In this document: piece by piece, positions 42,654 through 52,255 of the stretch
How the letters are laid out: every line of letters begins with the position of its first letter
How positions within the stretch are numbered: the stretch's first letter is position 1
NCBI RefSeq assembly: GCF_000379725.1
Contig: NZ_KB903643.1
Span: forward strand, 1 to 64,000
DNA length: 64,000 bases
Direction of reading: 5' to 3'
DNA from: Cytophaga aurantiaca DSM 3654
GTDB lineage: Bacteria > Bacteroidota > Bacteroidia > Cytophagales > Cytophagaceae
The notes under the pieces: generated by a model
What the model was told of the DNA's origin: nothing
Seen by the model: only the letters and a program-made list of their open reading frames with translations
The model's database searches: none
Made by a program: the position numbers and the translations under genes

Positions 42654-44812
42654 GCTTCCTTCACCAACTTCAACAATTCTTTCGGAATCCGCGCAGAAAT
42701 AATTTCCAGCAGATCCAATTTTTTCAGATCGTCTTTTTCTTCGATCTCATCTGCAAAAGGCGTAAGCCATTCTTCGCATGAAAGTAATAACGAATCCGTA
42801 TCTACGTCAGGGAATTTAGCTAATGGATTTTGTTGCTGTGCCTCAAACATAGATGCTTGCCATTGCTCAAATTCCGGAGTGAAATTCAATAAATGTTGTC
42901 CTTCTTTTTTTACGATGTTACACAAAGCACGTGCTCGTTCCTCATCGCTAGGTTCATCCATAGGAGACGACTTCAATACAATATGGCCGATACGTAATTC
43001 CGTATGTACAATCAAATCGTTTGTAATTAAATCCCACTGCACCGATAGAACTGTTTTTACCATGCCTTTTAAATCTTTTGGATTTAAGGGTAAGGCACTG
43101 AATATTTTTCCGGTTCCTTCGCGTGCATCAATACGGCCGACCGATAACCACGATTCTCGCGACAACGAATCTTTGTGACTGAACTCTGCATACGTTCCAT
43201 TCGCTAATTGAAATTGAGCCTTATTGCCAGGGCGTGCAAAAGCAACGCGTTCCGGATAGGCATAGGCTAATAATAAGCCAGACATGTAGGGGTCGAACGT
43301 TTCGTTTTCGACTTCGATCTCCATCAATTCCCGATACGATTTTGCAACACGTTCAATCAGACCGAAAGTTCTTCCTTTACCATCGTTGCGTCTGAACCTA
43401 CGCAGAGCCTTGATACGCTCATTAATATCGATGCCGGCTTCTTTTGCATTAAGTGGGTCTTTTTCTTCGAGAGTTGCGGCAAGATCGGTTGCCAGGGCTT
43501 CCTGTTCCAATTCTTCCGCCATCAATAACATGTGTGCGATCCGTGGATTGCATGGTAACTGATGAATCTTTTTTCCGTGTGCAGTAACTTTATTACGATC
43601 CAATGCATTGATGTAATGCAAGGTTTCTCTCGCTTGCTTTACATGCGATTTTGGTGGCGGTGTAAGCCAAACCATATTAAATACATTGCTGATACCCCAG
43701 ATAGCCATTTCCAATACTAAAGGCGATAAATCAGTAGTTTCAATTTCAGGTTGATGATGTTTCTGTAACGTTGCGTGTTGTGCTTCAGACCACATGCGGT
43801 AACAGGTACCGGCAGACAAACGTCCTGCGCGTCCTGCACGCTGATCTGCAGCGTCGATAGAAATGTTTATGGTTTCTAATCGGGATAATCCGGATTCAGG
43901 GTCAAACATAGATCGTTTGCCAAAGCCCGAATCCACAACCGTTGTAACACCTTCAATGGTTAAACTGGTTTCAGCAATGGATGTAGCCAATACTATTTTT
44001 CGTTTGCCGTCTTGATCAGGTAGGAGTGCTGCTTGTTGCTGTGCAAAAGGAAGCTGTCCGTAAAGTGTATGTATAACTGTATCCTTTAGTTTTCCTTCAA
44101 GCAATTCTTTACAGCCATTGATTTCTGCTTGTCCGGGTAAGAATACTAAAATATCTCCTTTATTGTCTTTGCTTGCTTTTTTTACCACACGTGCAGTAAG
44201 TTCGGGCAGCAGGTGCATGTCTGTTGCGCCCATGTAATGAATGGCTACCGGATATTGACGGCCTTCGCTTTCAATGATTTTGCAGGCTAGTTTTGCAGAT
44301 AGCTCCGGTAGATCCATCGTTGCAGACATAATCAACAAACGCAAATCGTTACGTTTGGTAAGTTGTGCTTCTCTACACAAAGCAAGTGCAACGTCAGCGT
44401 GTATGCTGCGTTCATGGAACTCATCAAAGATTACCAAAGCAACGTCCTTTAATTCATTATCCGTTTGCAGCATACGGGTAAGAATACCTTCTGTAACTAC
44501 TTCAATGCGTGTTTTATCACTCACCTTGGTTTCGAAGCGAATACGGTAACCAATGGTTTCTCCAACTTGCTCGCCCAGCAAATGACTCATACGGGTTGCA
44601 ATTGTCTTTGCTGCCAGCCGTCGTGGTTCTAACACAATGATTTTTTTGTCAGTGAGCCACTGTTCATTTAAAAAAGTTAAAGGCAGTAAGGTACTTTTTC
44701 CTGCACCCGGCGGAGCCTTTACAATGAGAGTGATGTTATTTTTAAAGTGATCGGTAACCTGTGTAACAATTTCCTGTACAGGTAAGCTGGTTGTGGGAAT
44801 GGTGTATTTCAA
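42647..44812 (-). CDS. hrpB: ATP-dependent helicase HrpB
   Basis: This 721-residue DEAH/RHA-type helicase has motif I PPGAGKST, Ia LEPRRLAAK, II DEFHER, III SATMD, IV ILVFLPGQAEI, V TSIAETSLTIEGV, and VI QRAGRAGR, in order. A helicase-associated and HrpB-type C-terminal region follows (MSGLLLAYAYPERVAFAR). It is somewhat shorter than the E. coli protein. It is an RNA-type helicase by family; its cellular role is poorly defined. The stop codon falls within the 89-bp repeat. Confidence 0.93.
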   Translation of the reverse strand: MKYTIPTTSLPVQEIVTQVTDHFKNNITLIVKAPPGAGKSTLLPLTFLNEQWLTDKKIIVLEPRRLAAKTIATRMSHLLGEQVGETIGYRIRFETKVSDKTRIEVVTEGILTRMLQTDNELKDVALVIFDEFHERSIHADVALALCREAQLTKRNDLRLLIMSATMDLPELSAKLACKIIESEGRQYPVAIHYMGATDMHLLPELTARVVKKASKDNKGDILVFLPGQAEINGCKELLEGKLKDTVIHTLYGQLPFAQQQAALLPDQDGKRKIVLATSIAETSLTIEGVTTVVDSGFGKRSMFDPESGLSRLETINISIDAADQRAGRAGRLSAGTCYRMWSEAQHATLQKHHQPEIETTDLSPLVLEMAIWGISNVFNMVWLTPPPKSHVKQARETLHYINALDRNKVTAHGKKIHQLPCNPRIAHMLLMAEELEQEALATDLAATLEEKDPLNAKEAGIDINERIKALRRFRRNDGKGRTFGLIERVAKSYRELMEIEVENETFDPYMSGLLLAYAYPERVAFARPGNKAQFQLANGTYAEFSHKDSLSRESWLSVGRIDAREGTGKIFSALPLNPKDLKGMVKTVLSVQWDLITNDLIVHTELRIGHIVLKSSPMDEPSDEERARALCNIVKKEGQHLLNFTPEFEQWQASMFEAQQQNPLAKFPDVDTDSLLLSCEEWLTPFADEIEEKDDLKKLDLLEIISARIPKELLKLVKEAV

Positions 44813-44959
44813 TGCGTCTTTTTATTTGCGTCTACAAAAATACACAATAATGACGTGTAATGAAAAGGAATTCCGGTGTATGCTGCGAAACAATTAATAC
44901 TAGCGCTAGCGTTTAGTATTCTTGCATGCTGAACTGCATTGGTAACAATGTGTTCTTTG

Positions 44960-45493
44960 TTATATCCTTGGGAATTTGTTGCCCCATCCATGGTTTTGTT
45001 CAAAATTGGAAAATAAAAAATCTTCCGGTTTGGGAATTGTATCTAAAGGGTATACGTTCATTATTTGAATTATTTTTACTGTTGGTTCATACGTTAAGAT
45101 GCTATATTCTCCGCATCCAGCAGAAATATTTGAGTTAGCAATTATAGATAAATTCGCAAGAATGTCAGTTATATCTTTCGTCAAAGCTGAATAGAGTTCA
45201 AAAAAATCTTTCATTTGGCTTAAAGAAATATTGTCGTATCCGAATTCATACATTTTTTCAGGATTAACACTTACTGTTGGGTAGTCAGATAAAATGCAAA
45301 ATGGATTTCTCGTTATAAAGAAGTCTTCTAGAGCACCTGGTTTATCTACGTTTGTAAATCTCCAAAAATCCTCAATGATTGAGTCGAGCAAGGAATTTTG
45401 AATATTGTGATATTGAACAATATTTTCTAAAGATTTTAGCCCGAAAGCGAATCGCCCTCTTATTGATATTTGTTTGAAAATTTCAGGATTCAT
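44960..45493 (-). CDS. Hypothetical soluble protein, 177 aa
   Basis: This acidic, cytoplasmic-looking protein (start MNPEIFKQISIRGRFAFGLK) is mainly helical with two aromatic-rich segments (SLLDSIIEDFWRF and IIQIMNVYPL). Its composition is similar to small immunity-type proteins, but I see no diagnostic motif and no toxin gene nearby. It lies 12 bp after the DUF1569 gene on the same strand. Confidence 0.6.
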   Translation of the reverse strand: MNPEIFKQISIRGRFAFGLKSLENIVQYHNIQNSLLDSIIEDFWRFTNVDKPGALEDFFITRNPFCILSDYPTVSVNPEKMYEFGYDNISLSQMKDFFELYSALTKDITDILANLSIIANSNISAGCGEYSILTYEPTVKIIQIMNVYPLDTIPKPEDFLFSNFEQNHGWGNKFPRI

Positions 45494-45505
45494 ATTGTAC
45501 GACAG

Positions 45506-45946
45506 CTAGCAATTGAATTGTTTTAAATGATGGTCTATATGTTTATAATCCATGATCCCGGCTTGTTCTGCAGTAATTCTACCGAAGAAAGGGTGAACAA
45601 ACCCAGCGTGTTGCTTCAATGTATATTCTTCAAGGAGGCTGATCCATTCTGTTTTTGCCGCAGCAACATCTCCGGTTCCGGTAGTTTTAAAGGATGGAAC
45701 CGTTGGCAAATTGGGTTTTATAGGTGCATCTTTTAACATGTCCTTCAGTGCAAATTTTCCAAAAAAGCGACCAATAAAAGATTGTTTGTATTGTTTTTTC
45801 TCCAGAAACATTTCTTCCCATTGAATGCAATGTTTCAACATCTGATACACATTCATTTTACCCCACTGAGCAGAACTATTTTCAGTAAGTAATTGAATTC
45901 TGGTTATTAGTTCTTCTCGTGTTGTTTTGTCTAAGGTAGATTTCAT
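45506..45946 (-). CDS. DUF1569 family protein (DinB-like helical bundle)
   Basis: This 146-residue protein has WGKMNVYQMLKHCIQWEEMFL near the start and HPFFGRITAEQAGIMDYKHIDHHLKQF at the end. The spaced His residues are typical of the DinB/YfiT metal-binding bundle to which DUF1569 relates. It may bind a divalent metal and act as a thiol-linked transferase, but no substrate is known. Confidence 0.82.
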   Translation of the reverse strand: MKSTLDKTTREELITRIQLLTENSSAQWGKMNVYQMLKHCIQWEEMFLEKKQYKQSFIGRFFGKFALKDMLKDAPIKPNLPTVPSFKTTGTGDVAAAKTEWISLLEEYTLKQHAGFVHPFFGRITAEQAGIMDYKHIDHHLKQFNC

Positions 45947-46000
45947 GAAATGTGTTTTATAATGTTTATGTTATAATTTAAAAGTTAAAACCAGCGGATA

Positions 46001-46684
46001 TTATTTCAGGTTATTGCAAAATACGATCTGATCATCGATCCAAAAAATATATGCATTATAGCAATAGGAGTATTCTCCATAAGCAATAAATGCGGTTTGA
46101 TCCTTAGAATAAAAAACGGTCATACTCTTGATATTGTTTTCGAATTCAGAGATTTTTGGAGCTCCCATTTTAATTTTTTTCGAATACAATATTTTATCGT
46201 TTCGTTTGATGTGTAAAGTGAATATGTTGAATATTGCTTTATGTCCTTTTCTGTCTTGCCCACAGCCATAGACGCGACCTGTTTTTTGTTTTGTGTTTTT
46301 AAATTCAATTTGAAAAAAAGCATCAAATCGTGCTGAATAAGATTTTTCGGTAAGTCTATATTTGCTGAGAATCTGATCAAGCGTTACGGTATCCTTTGTA
46401 ATAAGACTGCTTAAAAAATCAGAGTTGCCTTCTTTAAGTTTTATAATATGGTTGTTTGTAATCCAATAGTGATCGATCAATGAATCGCCTTTAAATATTT
46501 TATAAATAAAAACATGATCCTTTGTCGAATTAGGTAAATAGGTATACGTGGATGCAGTGAACGAAAAATACTTCTTATCCGATGAATAATAAGAAGGTAT
46601 AGAATCTGCTTGAATAGTGCAATAACCGCTATATGCCCAAATGAATAGAAATATAGTTATTAGTGTTGTTTCTATATTTTTCAT
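46001..46684 (-). CDS. Hypothetical exported protein, 227 aa
   Basis: The N-terminal signal segment (NIETTLITIFLFIWAYSGYC) is followed by a beta-rich domain with repeated aromatic/polar alternation (KYFSFTASTYTYLPNST, DHVFIYKIFKGDSLIDHYW). A candidate disulfide pair lies in the second half (VYGCGQDR...YSYCYNAYIFW). No family is recognised. It belongs to the run of short minus-strand envelope genes at 44960-48712. Confidence 0.6.
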   Translation of the reverse strand: MKNIETTLITIFLFIWAYSGYCTIQADSIPSYYSSDKKYFSFTASTYTYLPNSTKDHVFIYKIFKGDSLIDHYWITNNHIIKLKEGNSDFLSSLITKDTVTLDQILSKYRLTEKSYSARFDAFFQIEFKNTKQKTGRVYGCGQDRKGHKAIFNIFTLHIKRNDKILYSKKIKMGAPKISEFENNIKSMTVFYSKDQTAFIAYGEYSYCYNAYIFWIDDQIVFCNNLK

Positions 46685-46702
46685 TAGAATAAAAATTATC
46701 TG

Positions 46703-47182
46703 TTATTTATTGATCAATTCTATGATCTCTTCTGGAGATGTTTGATTTGCAACGCTGATTTCTTCTATCGATTGTAGAGAATCTTTTACCTGAATGTGAT
46801 TTTGGTTCAATATTGTTATGGCTTCGTTATAATCAATCTGTATTACTTTGAATGAAACGTTAACGGGAGATTTGATCAATTTTTCCAATAGTTCATTTTC
46901 CATGTTTCCTTCTAATTTTCCGAAAATAATTAATGCGATCGAAATAAACAGAATTGCAATGCTTGGGTAAACAAGCAAACTATTATTTGAATAGTTGATA
47001 ATGCTTTTCCAATTGTTTATGATGTGTAGGATGGCGAAAAGAGCAAATCCTAATCCAAGGAATTCATGTACGGTGTTTGTATAATCATCTGCCAGATGGA
47101 AAAACATAAAGATGCCGGATAGCGCAACGACAAGGAAGATACATACCAGATAAGGTGTAACGATTTCTCTTTTGAATTTCAT
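46703..47182 (-). CDS. DUF4405-like membrane protein (cytochrome b561-type helices)
   Basis: This 159-residue protein has three or so hydrophobic helices in its first two thirds. His residues at HLADDYTNTVHEFLGLGFALF and AILHIINNWKS resemble the heme-binding helices of DUF4405/b561-like proteins. A soluble C-terminal tail of about 60 residues (NHIQVKDSLQSIEEISVANQ) is unusual for that family. Function is unknown; possibly a small heme-binding membrane protein. Confidence 0.65.
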   Translation of the reverse strand: MKFKREIVTPYLVCIFLVVALSGIFMFFHLADDYTNTVHEFLGLGFALFAILHIINNWKSIINYSNNSLLVYPSIAILFISIALIIFGKLEGNMENELLEKLIKSPVNVSFKVIQIDYNEAITILNQNHIQVKDSLQSIEEISVANQTSPEEIIELINK

Positions 47183-47310
47183 GTTTTTAGCTTAGGGTTA
47201 TTTGTGTTGTAAAGAAATAGGTTGCGATGAAAATTAATCTATTCGTCGTGGCGTACTATGTAATGATAGATATCAGTCACTATTTCGCTAAGATTGACAC
47301 CATCGAACAT

Positions 47311-47694
47311 TCAATCAATAATTATTTCCGGATTAAAGATGATGTTTCTATTTGATACTATAGAATCAAATTCAATGCTGAGCGAAGTATCAATATGGAA
47401 ATACTGTTCTTCGGAATGATAGATGTCAAGAATCATTGATTTTACTGAATCGCTTGGATGTGACAGGTATTCTTCACACAAGCAAATCGCTAATTTACGC
47501 TTAGCAGATTCATATTCCATTTCATTGGGTATGGAATGGCCTTCGTATAAAAAAAGCCCACCATTCTTATATACAGAATATTTTATAGCACAGCTGCTGA
47601 ATGTTACTGTTTCGATTCGGTCTACACCATTATCTTTCTGGCAACTTGCTATTATCAAAGAGAGTAGAAGGTAAGGAAATATATTCAACTTCAT
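47311..47694 (-). CDS. Hypothetical lipoprotein, 127 aa
   Basis: The signal peptide has a good lipobox (LSLIIASCQ), giving lipidation at Cys18. The mature part has further cysteines (SSCAIKYSVY, LAICLCEEYL). The protein is acidic with no recognised domain. It begins four bases after the stop of the next upstream gene on the minus strand, so the two are co-transcribed. Confidence 0.65.
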   Translation of the reverse strand: MKLNIFPYLLLSLIIASCQKDNGVDRIETVTFSSCAIKYSVYKNGGLFLYEGHSIPNEMEYESAKRKLAICLCEEYLSHPSDSVKSMILDIYHSEEQYFHIDTSLSIEFDSIVSNRNIIFNPEIIID

Positions 47695-47698
47695 AATT

Positions 47699-48235
47699 TC
47701 ATTTTACTTTCAATGAATTCATAATTTCTTTCGCCGTAGGAACCCATTCTTTCATATCGCTTTTGGTACAGTTAAATGTGCAAATTAACAATTTTCCATC
47801 TACGTCTGTCAAGAACATAAGATTGTAAATTTCTGTATCAATACCGGGTGTTATGAATTCCAAATAACAAACTTGCCTTCCATTGATTTCAGTTACTCCA
47901 TTGCTTTTCCATTTTAAAGATGGAGACATTTTCGATAATGTTTTTACAAGATAGTCTTTATAAGAAGGAAGGACATCCTGGCTTGCCTTACTGGATGTCA
48001 GGTTCATCGCAATATTGGTTCCTCCGCTTTCATCTGTGTATACTAAGGAAGGTGGATTTTCTTTGGGATATTTTATTGCGATACGCTCTGCAGACATGAC
48101 TTTAAAATCCTTTGGAATCTTAAGTTCAATGCGATCATTTAATAATGATTTTGTTTCAAGTTCAATATCAACATGCGTTGCTGAAACAAAAAATAATGAA
48201 AATAGTATGAAATTAAATAGTTTGAGTTTGTGCAT
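47699..48235 (-). CDS. Hypothetical exported protein, 178 aa
   Basis: The signal segment (LFNFILFSLFFVSA) is followed by a compact domain: RIELKIPKDFKVMSAERIAIKY, GGTNIAMNLTSS, INGRQVCYLEF, and LLICTFNCTKSDMKEWVPTA. This beta-strand then helix order resembles PsbP/DcrB-like small envelope folds, but the resemblance is only structural guesswork. It lies directly before the lipoprotein gene. Confidence 0.6.
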   Translation of the reverse strand: MHKLKLFNFILFSLFFVSATHVDIELETKSLLNDRIELKIPKDFKVMSAERIAIKYPKENPPSLVYTDESGGTNIAMNLTSSKASQDVLPSYKDYLVKTLSKMSPSLKWKSNGVTEINGRQVCYLEFITPGIDTEIYNLMFLTDVDGKLLICTFNCTKSDMKEWVPTAKEIMNSLKVK

Positions 48236-48301
48236 GCTGATTGGAATTTAATTGCTGAATATTTTGACTGTAGGGAATCAATAGGAAGTCAGTGATCTGA
48301 A

Positions 48302-48712
48302 TCAATTAAACGGTTCAAAACAATCGTAATTTCTCTGTCTGTATATTTTCCCATCTTTGAATTGAAAGAACTGAGCAAAATAAGCAGTCATTTCACCACC
48401 AGCCGGAATATTTCCTAAAGGAATGGATAATGTGCCTTTCCAGATCGCTTCCAGTATTACATTGTCGTCGCTTGAATAGATATGCTGCACTTCATATACT
48501 TCTTTTATCAGGATTTTCTTTCCTCTTTCTGAAGCATCTTTTAAATCCTGTAAACTTCTGATTGCAGTATTTTTTACAATGGCATTCGGATACTCGATTT
48601 GCTGAACATCCTCATGATAAAATGTATTTAATTCTTCTGCAGATGTACGTTGCTCAACCATTTTAAGATAGTCGATTACGATCTGTTCATTTGGAGTAAG
48701 AGTTGTTGGCAT
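48302..48712 (-). CDS. NTF2/SnoaL-like protein
   Basis: This 136-residue cone-fold protein begins EQIVIDYLKMVEQRTSAEEL and has FYHEDVQQIEYPNAI and VILEAIWKGTLSIPLGNIPAGGEM. It ends AYFAQFFQFKDGKIYRQRNY, the usual closing strands of SnoaL-like proteins. The family includes isomerases, hydrolases and binding proteins; the substrate here is unknown. Confidence 0.82.
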   Translation of the reverse strand: MPTTLTPNEQIVIDYLKMVEQRTSAEELNTFYHEDVQQIEYPNAIVKNTAIRSLQDLKDASERGKKILIKEVYEVQHIYSSDDNVILEAIWKGTLSIPLGNIPAGGEMTAYFAQFFQFKDGKIYRQRNYDCFEPFN

Positions 48713-48791
48713 AATGATATAATGATAGTAATTATTTTATAAAAATAATACTAAAAAAAAATTGAAAATGAGGTTCAACATGCTTTTACAC

Positions 48792-48823
48792 AAAAAAGCT
48801 CCGGATTTATCCGAAGCTTTTTT
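48792..48823 (-). terminator. Terminator of the response-regulator gene
   Basis: A short stem (AAAAAAGCT-CCGG and complement, one mismatch) carries A and T runs on its arms, about 90 bp past the stop codon. Confidence 0.7.
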
Positions 48824-48913
48824 ACATCAATAAATTCTAAGGGGAGGAACTACTTGTATTATTTGAAGAAGTAAAATTCTTTGTTCATACTATTGAATAT
48901 TCGTACATGTTGT

Positions 48914-49339
48914 TTATTTAACATAGTTTGGCGATACACAAGCTTCCCAATAACTAACAATTGTTTTAATGGTTTCTTTTAATTCGCCATAGCTTGAAGG
49001 TTTTACAAAAAAGCCTTGGATGGATTTGGAATATGCATCAATAACATGTTGTTGTTCTGCACTAGTAGAAAAAAATAAATATGGAATTGATTTTAATCTT
49101 AAATCTTCATTTTCATGAATTTTTTCACGCAATTGCATGCCGTTTAGTTTTGGCATGTTTATATCTGAAAAGATTATAAACGGTTCAATTTCTGTAGTTG
49201 TTAAATAGTCTAAGGCAAGCTCTCCGTCTGCAAAAAATAAAATTTTATTTTTACAATTGATTTCATTAAATACTTCCGTCAATATTTCCTGATCATCTAA
49301 ATCATCTTCAATTATAATTATTGGACCGCCTTTGTTCAT
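48914..49339 (-). CDS. Single-domain response regulator
   Basis: This 141-residue CheY-like receiver has no output domain. The acidic pocket is Glu11-Asp12-Asp13 (IIIIEDDLDD), the phospho-acceptor is Asp59 (IIFSDINMP), the switch Ser/Thr is in LFFSTSAE, and the Lys is in GFFVKPSS. It likely relays a signal from a histidine kinase encoded elsewhere to a partner protein, for instance in motility or envelope control; no kinase is adjacent. Confidence 0.93.
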   Translation of the reverse strand: MNKGGPIIIIEDDLDDQEILTEVFNEINCKNKILFFADGELALDYLTTTEIEPFIIFSDINMPKLNGMQLREKIHENEDLRLKSIPYLFFSTSAEQQHVIDAYSKSIQGFFVKPSSYGELKETIKTIVSYWEACVSPNYVK

Positions 49340-49490
49340 GTTCGTTTTTGCTAAATGTAACCTATTTAAACCAATAAGTAACTTTTATGCGTTTAGAGCG
49401 GTGTAAGGCATATTTTCGATGTGATAGGCTTGGTGCACAAATGCTTTCATATAATTAAGATCACTATTATTTTCAGTTCAGACAATAAAA

Positions 49491-49524
49491 AAAGTCTCCC
49501 TCGATAGCTATCGGGGGAGACTTT
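49491..49524 (-). terminator. Terminator of the sdhCAB operon
   Basis: A 17-bp stem with one G-T pair (AAAGTCTCCC...GGGAGACTTT) is followed on the minus strand by a T run, 28 bp past the sdhB stop. Confidence 0.85.
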
Positions 49525-49551
49525 CGTATTTTAAATTCCAATAAAGGAAAC

Positions 49552-50319
49552 TTATTTTGTTTTTGAAGAAGACAACTTCGCAGCGTAGAACTCTCTGTTC
49601 ATACGGGCGATGTGTTCCTGACCGATTTCTTTCGGACATTCAGCAGAACATGCTTCCGTGTTTGTACAGTTACCAAAACCTTCTAATTCCATCTGGTCGA
49701 TCATTGCTTCAACACGAGCAGCTCTTTCCGGATGACCTTGTGGTAACAATGCCAACTGAGAAACTTTAGCCGATAAGAATAATGTTGCAGAAGCATTTTT
49801 ACAAGCAGCTACACAGGCACCGCAACCAATACATGTTGCAGCATCCATTGCATTATCTGCATGCTCTTTTGGAATTGCGATCGCATTTGCATCAATCGTC
49901 ACACCAGTGTTTACAGAAACATAACCACCTGCCTGTATGATACGATCAAATGCAGAACGGTCAACAACTAAATCTTTTATGATAGGGAAGGCTTTCGCTC
50001 TCCATGGTTCGATCGTAATTGTTTCGCCATCCTTGAAGCTACGCATGTGCAACTGACACGTTGTGATGCCTTGTTTCGGTCCGTGCGCATGTCCGTTGAT
50101 GTACATACTGCATGCACCACAGATACCTTCGCGGCAATCGTGATCAAAAGCGATTGGTTCAACACCTTTTTTAATCAGGCTCTCATTCACAACATCAATC
50201 ATCTCTAGAAAAGACATATCCGGAGAAACATCTTTTGCTTCGTATGTTTCTAGTTTTCCAGCAGCTTTAGCATCTTTCTGACGCCAAACCTTTAACGTTA
50301 AATTCATGTGACCTGACAT
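49552..50319 (-). CDS. sdhB: Succinate dehydrogenase/fumarate reductase iron-sulfur subunit
   Basis: This 255-residue electron-transfer subunit has a plant-type [2Fe-2S] N-terminal domain with [16 protein letters not shown]. The C-terminal ferredoxin domain carries [13 protein letters not shown] and [15 protein letters not shown] for the [4Fe-4S] and [3Fe-4S] centres. It passes electrons from SdhA to the cytochrome b subunit and quinone. It lies one base after the sdhA gene, as usual for the Bacteroidota order sdhC-sdhA-sdhB. Confidence 0.96.
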   Translation of the reverse strand: MSGHMNLTLKVWRQKDAKAAGKLETYEAKDVSPDMSFLEMIDVVNESLIKKGVEPIAFDHDCREGICGACSMYINGHAHGPKQGITTCQLHMRSFKDGETITIEPWRAKAFPIIKDLVVDRSAFDRIIQAGGYVSVNTGVTIDANAIAIPKEHADNAMDAATCIGCGACVAACKNASATLFLSAKVSQLALLPQGHPERAARVEAMIDQMELEGFGNCTNTEACSAECPKEIGQEHIARMNREFYAAKLSSSKTK

Positions 50320-50320
50320 A

Positions 50321-52234
50321 TTACTTATAACTTCTTTGAGTTAATTTAACACTTTCAAATTTCAATACTTCTTTGTGTAATACTTCCGGCTGATTATCGC
50401 CTGTGTATTCCCACGCTGCTACATAGCAGAAATCGTTATCGTTACGCAACGCTTCACCTTCTTCCGTTTGAGATTCTTCACGGAAGTGACCGCCGCAAGA
50501 TTCAGAACGATTCAAGGCATCTACAACCATCAACTCACCAAGTTCTAAGAAGTCAGCTACACGTCCTGCACGTTCAAGTTGTTGATTCAACTCTTCGTTT
50601 GTACCTGTAACGTTTACGTTCTTCCAGAAGTCTGCACGCAATTCCTGAATCAATACCTGTGCTTTTCTCAAGCCTGCATCGTTACGGGCCATACCACAGT
50701 ATTCCCACATGATGTGACCCAGTTCACGGTGGTATTCAGCAACCGTTTTCGTTCCTTTTATTGCTAATAGTTTTTTCGTCTGTGCTTCAACCTTCGCTTT
50801 TGCTTCAGCAAATGCAGGGTGTTTGGCATCGATTGCTTTTGGTCCGATTGTCGCTAAGTAATCACCAACAGTGTATGGTACTACGAAGTAACCATCTGCC
50901 AGACCTTGCATCAATGCAGACGCTCCCAAACGGTTTGCACCGTGATCAGAGAAGTTAGCTTCACCCAATGCATATAAACCAGGAATCGTAGTCATCAAAT
51001 TGTAATCAACCCAAAGTCCGCCCATTGTATAGTGAACAGCAGGGTATATGCGCATTGGCTCTTTGTATGGATTCTCCCCCGTGATCTGTGCATACATGTC
51101 AAACAGGTTACCATATCTTGCACGTACAGTATCTTCACCCAAACGGCTGATCGATTCAGCAAAGTCAAGGTAAACAGCTAAGCCGCTTGTACCAACACCT
51201 TTACCTAAATCGCATTGTTCTTTTGCGTTACGTGATGCCACGTCACGAGGAACCAAGTTACCGAATGAAGGATATTTTCTTTCTAAGAAGTAGTCTCTTT
51301 CATCTTCAGGGATCTCACTTGCTTTACGCTTGTCGCCTTTTGCTTTTGGAACCCAAACACGACCATCGTTACGAAGAGATTCTGACATCAAGGTCAGTTT
51401 AGACTGATGATCACCTGAAACCGGAATACACGTAGGGTGGATCTGTGTGAAACATGGGTTAGCAAACAAAGCACCATGTTTGTGTGCTCTCCATGCTGCT
51501 GTTACATTCGAACCTTGAGCGTTTGTAGATAAGAAGAATACGTTACCGTAACCACCTGTACAAAGAAGTACAGCATGTGCAGCATGTGTATCGATTGCAC
51601 CTGTTTCAAGGTTACGTGTTACAATACCTTTTGCTTGTCCATCGATCATTACAAGGTCAAGCATTTCTTCACGCGTGTGCATTTTTACTTTACCTGCATG
51701 GATCTGACGGCTCAATGCACTATATGCGCCTAATAATAATTGCTGTCCTGTCTGGCCACGTGCGTAGAACGTACGCGATACCTGAGAACCACCGAATGAA
51801 CGGTTATCTAATAAGCCACCATATTCACGTGCGAAAGGAACACCTTGCGCTACGCATTGGTCAATAATATTTACAGAAACTTCCGCTAAACGGTGAACGT
51901 TTCCTTCACGTGCACGGTAGTCACCACCTTTTACTGTATCGTAGAACAGACGGTAAACAGAGTCACCATCATTCGGATAATTTTTTGCTGCATTGATACC
52001 GCCTTGTGCTGCAATAGAGTGCGCACGACGCGGGCTATCCTGAAAACAGAATGCCTGAACATTGTAACCCAACTCAGCTAATGAAGCAGCTGCAGAAGCA
52101 CCTGCAAGACCTGTACCCACTACAATGATGTTGTACTTTCTTTTATTCGCCGGGTTTACCAACTTAAGATTGAACTTGTGTTTGGTCCACTTTTCAGCTA
52201 ACGGTCCGTCTGGTATTTTCGAATCTAAAATCAT
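50321..52234 (-). CDS. sdhA: Succinate dehydrogenase/fumarate reductase flavoprotein subunit
   Basis: This 637-residue flavoprotein catalyses succinate/fumarate interconversion. The N-terminal dinucleotide motif is [20 protein letters not shown]; the covalent-FAD His is in [17 protein letters not shown]. The substrate region has [15 protein letters not shown], and [15 protein letters not shown] and [18 protein letters not shown] lie near the C-terminal third. Length fits the Bacteroidota/epsilonproteobacterial type. It lies 21 bp after sdhC. Confidence 0.96.
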   Translation of the reverse strand: MILDSKIPDGPLAEKWTKHKFNLKLVNPANKRKYNIIVVGTGLAGASAAASLAELGYNVQAFCFQDSPRRAHSIAAQGGINAAKNYPNDGDSVYRLFYDTVKGGDYRAREGNVHRLAEVSVNIIDQCVAQGVPFAREYGGLLDNRSFGGSQVSRTFYARGQTGQQLLLGAYSALSRQIHAGKVKMHTREEMLDLVMIDGQAKGIVTRNLETGAIDTHAAHAVLLCTGGYGNVFFLSTNAQGSNVTAAWRAHKHGALFANPCFTQIHPTCIPVSGDHQSKLTLMSESLRNDGRVWVPKAKGDKRKASEIPEDERDYFLERKYPSFGNLVPRDVASRNAKEQCDLGKGVGTSGLAVYLDFAESISRLGEDTVRARYGNLFDMYAQITGENPYKEPMRIYPAVHYTMGGLWVDYNLMTTIPGLYALGEANFSDHGANRLGASALMQGLADGYFVVPYTVGDYLATIGPKAIDAKHPAFAEAKAKVEAQTKKLLAIKGTKTVAEYHRELGHIMWEYCGMARNDAGLRKAQVLIQELRADFWKNVNVTGTNEELNQQLERAGRVADFLELGELMVVDALNRSESCGGHFREESQTEEGEALRNDNDFCYVAAWEYTGDNQPEVLHKEVLKFESVKLTQRSYK

Positions 52235-52255
52235 AATGCTATAACAGAAGGTTTA

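Noticed and set aside
44960-45493. Possible toxin-immunity gene
   Set aside because: The acidic small-protein composition is suggestive, but there is no adjacent toxin, secretion domain or known immunity motif.
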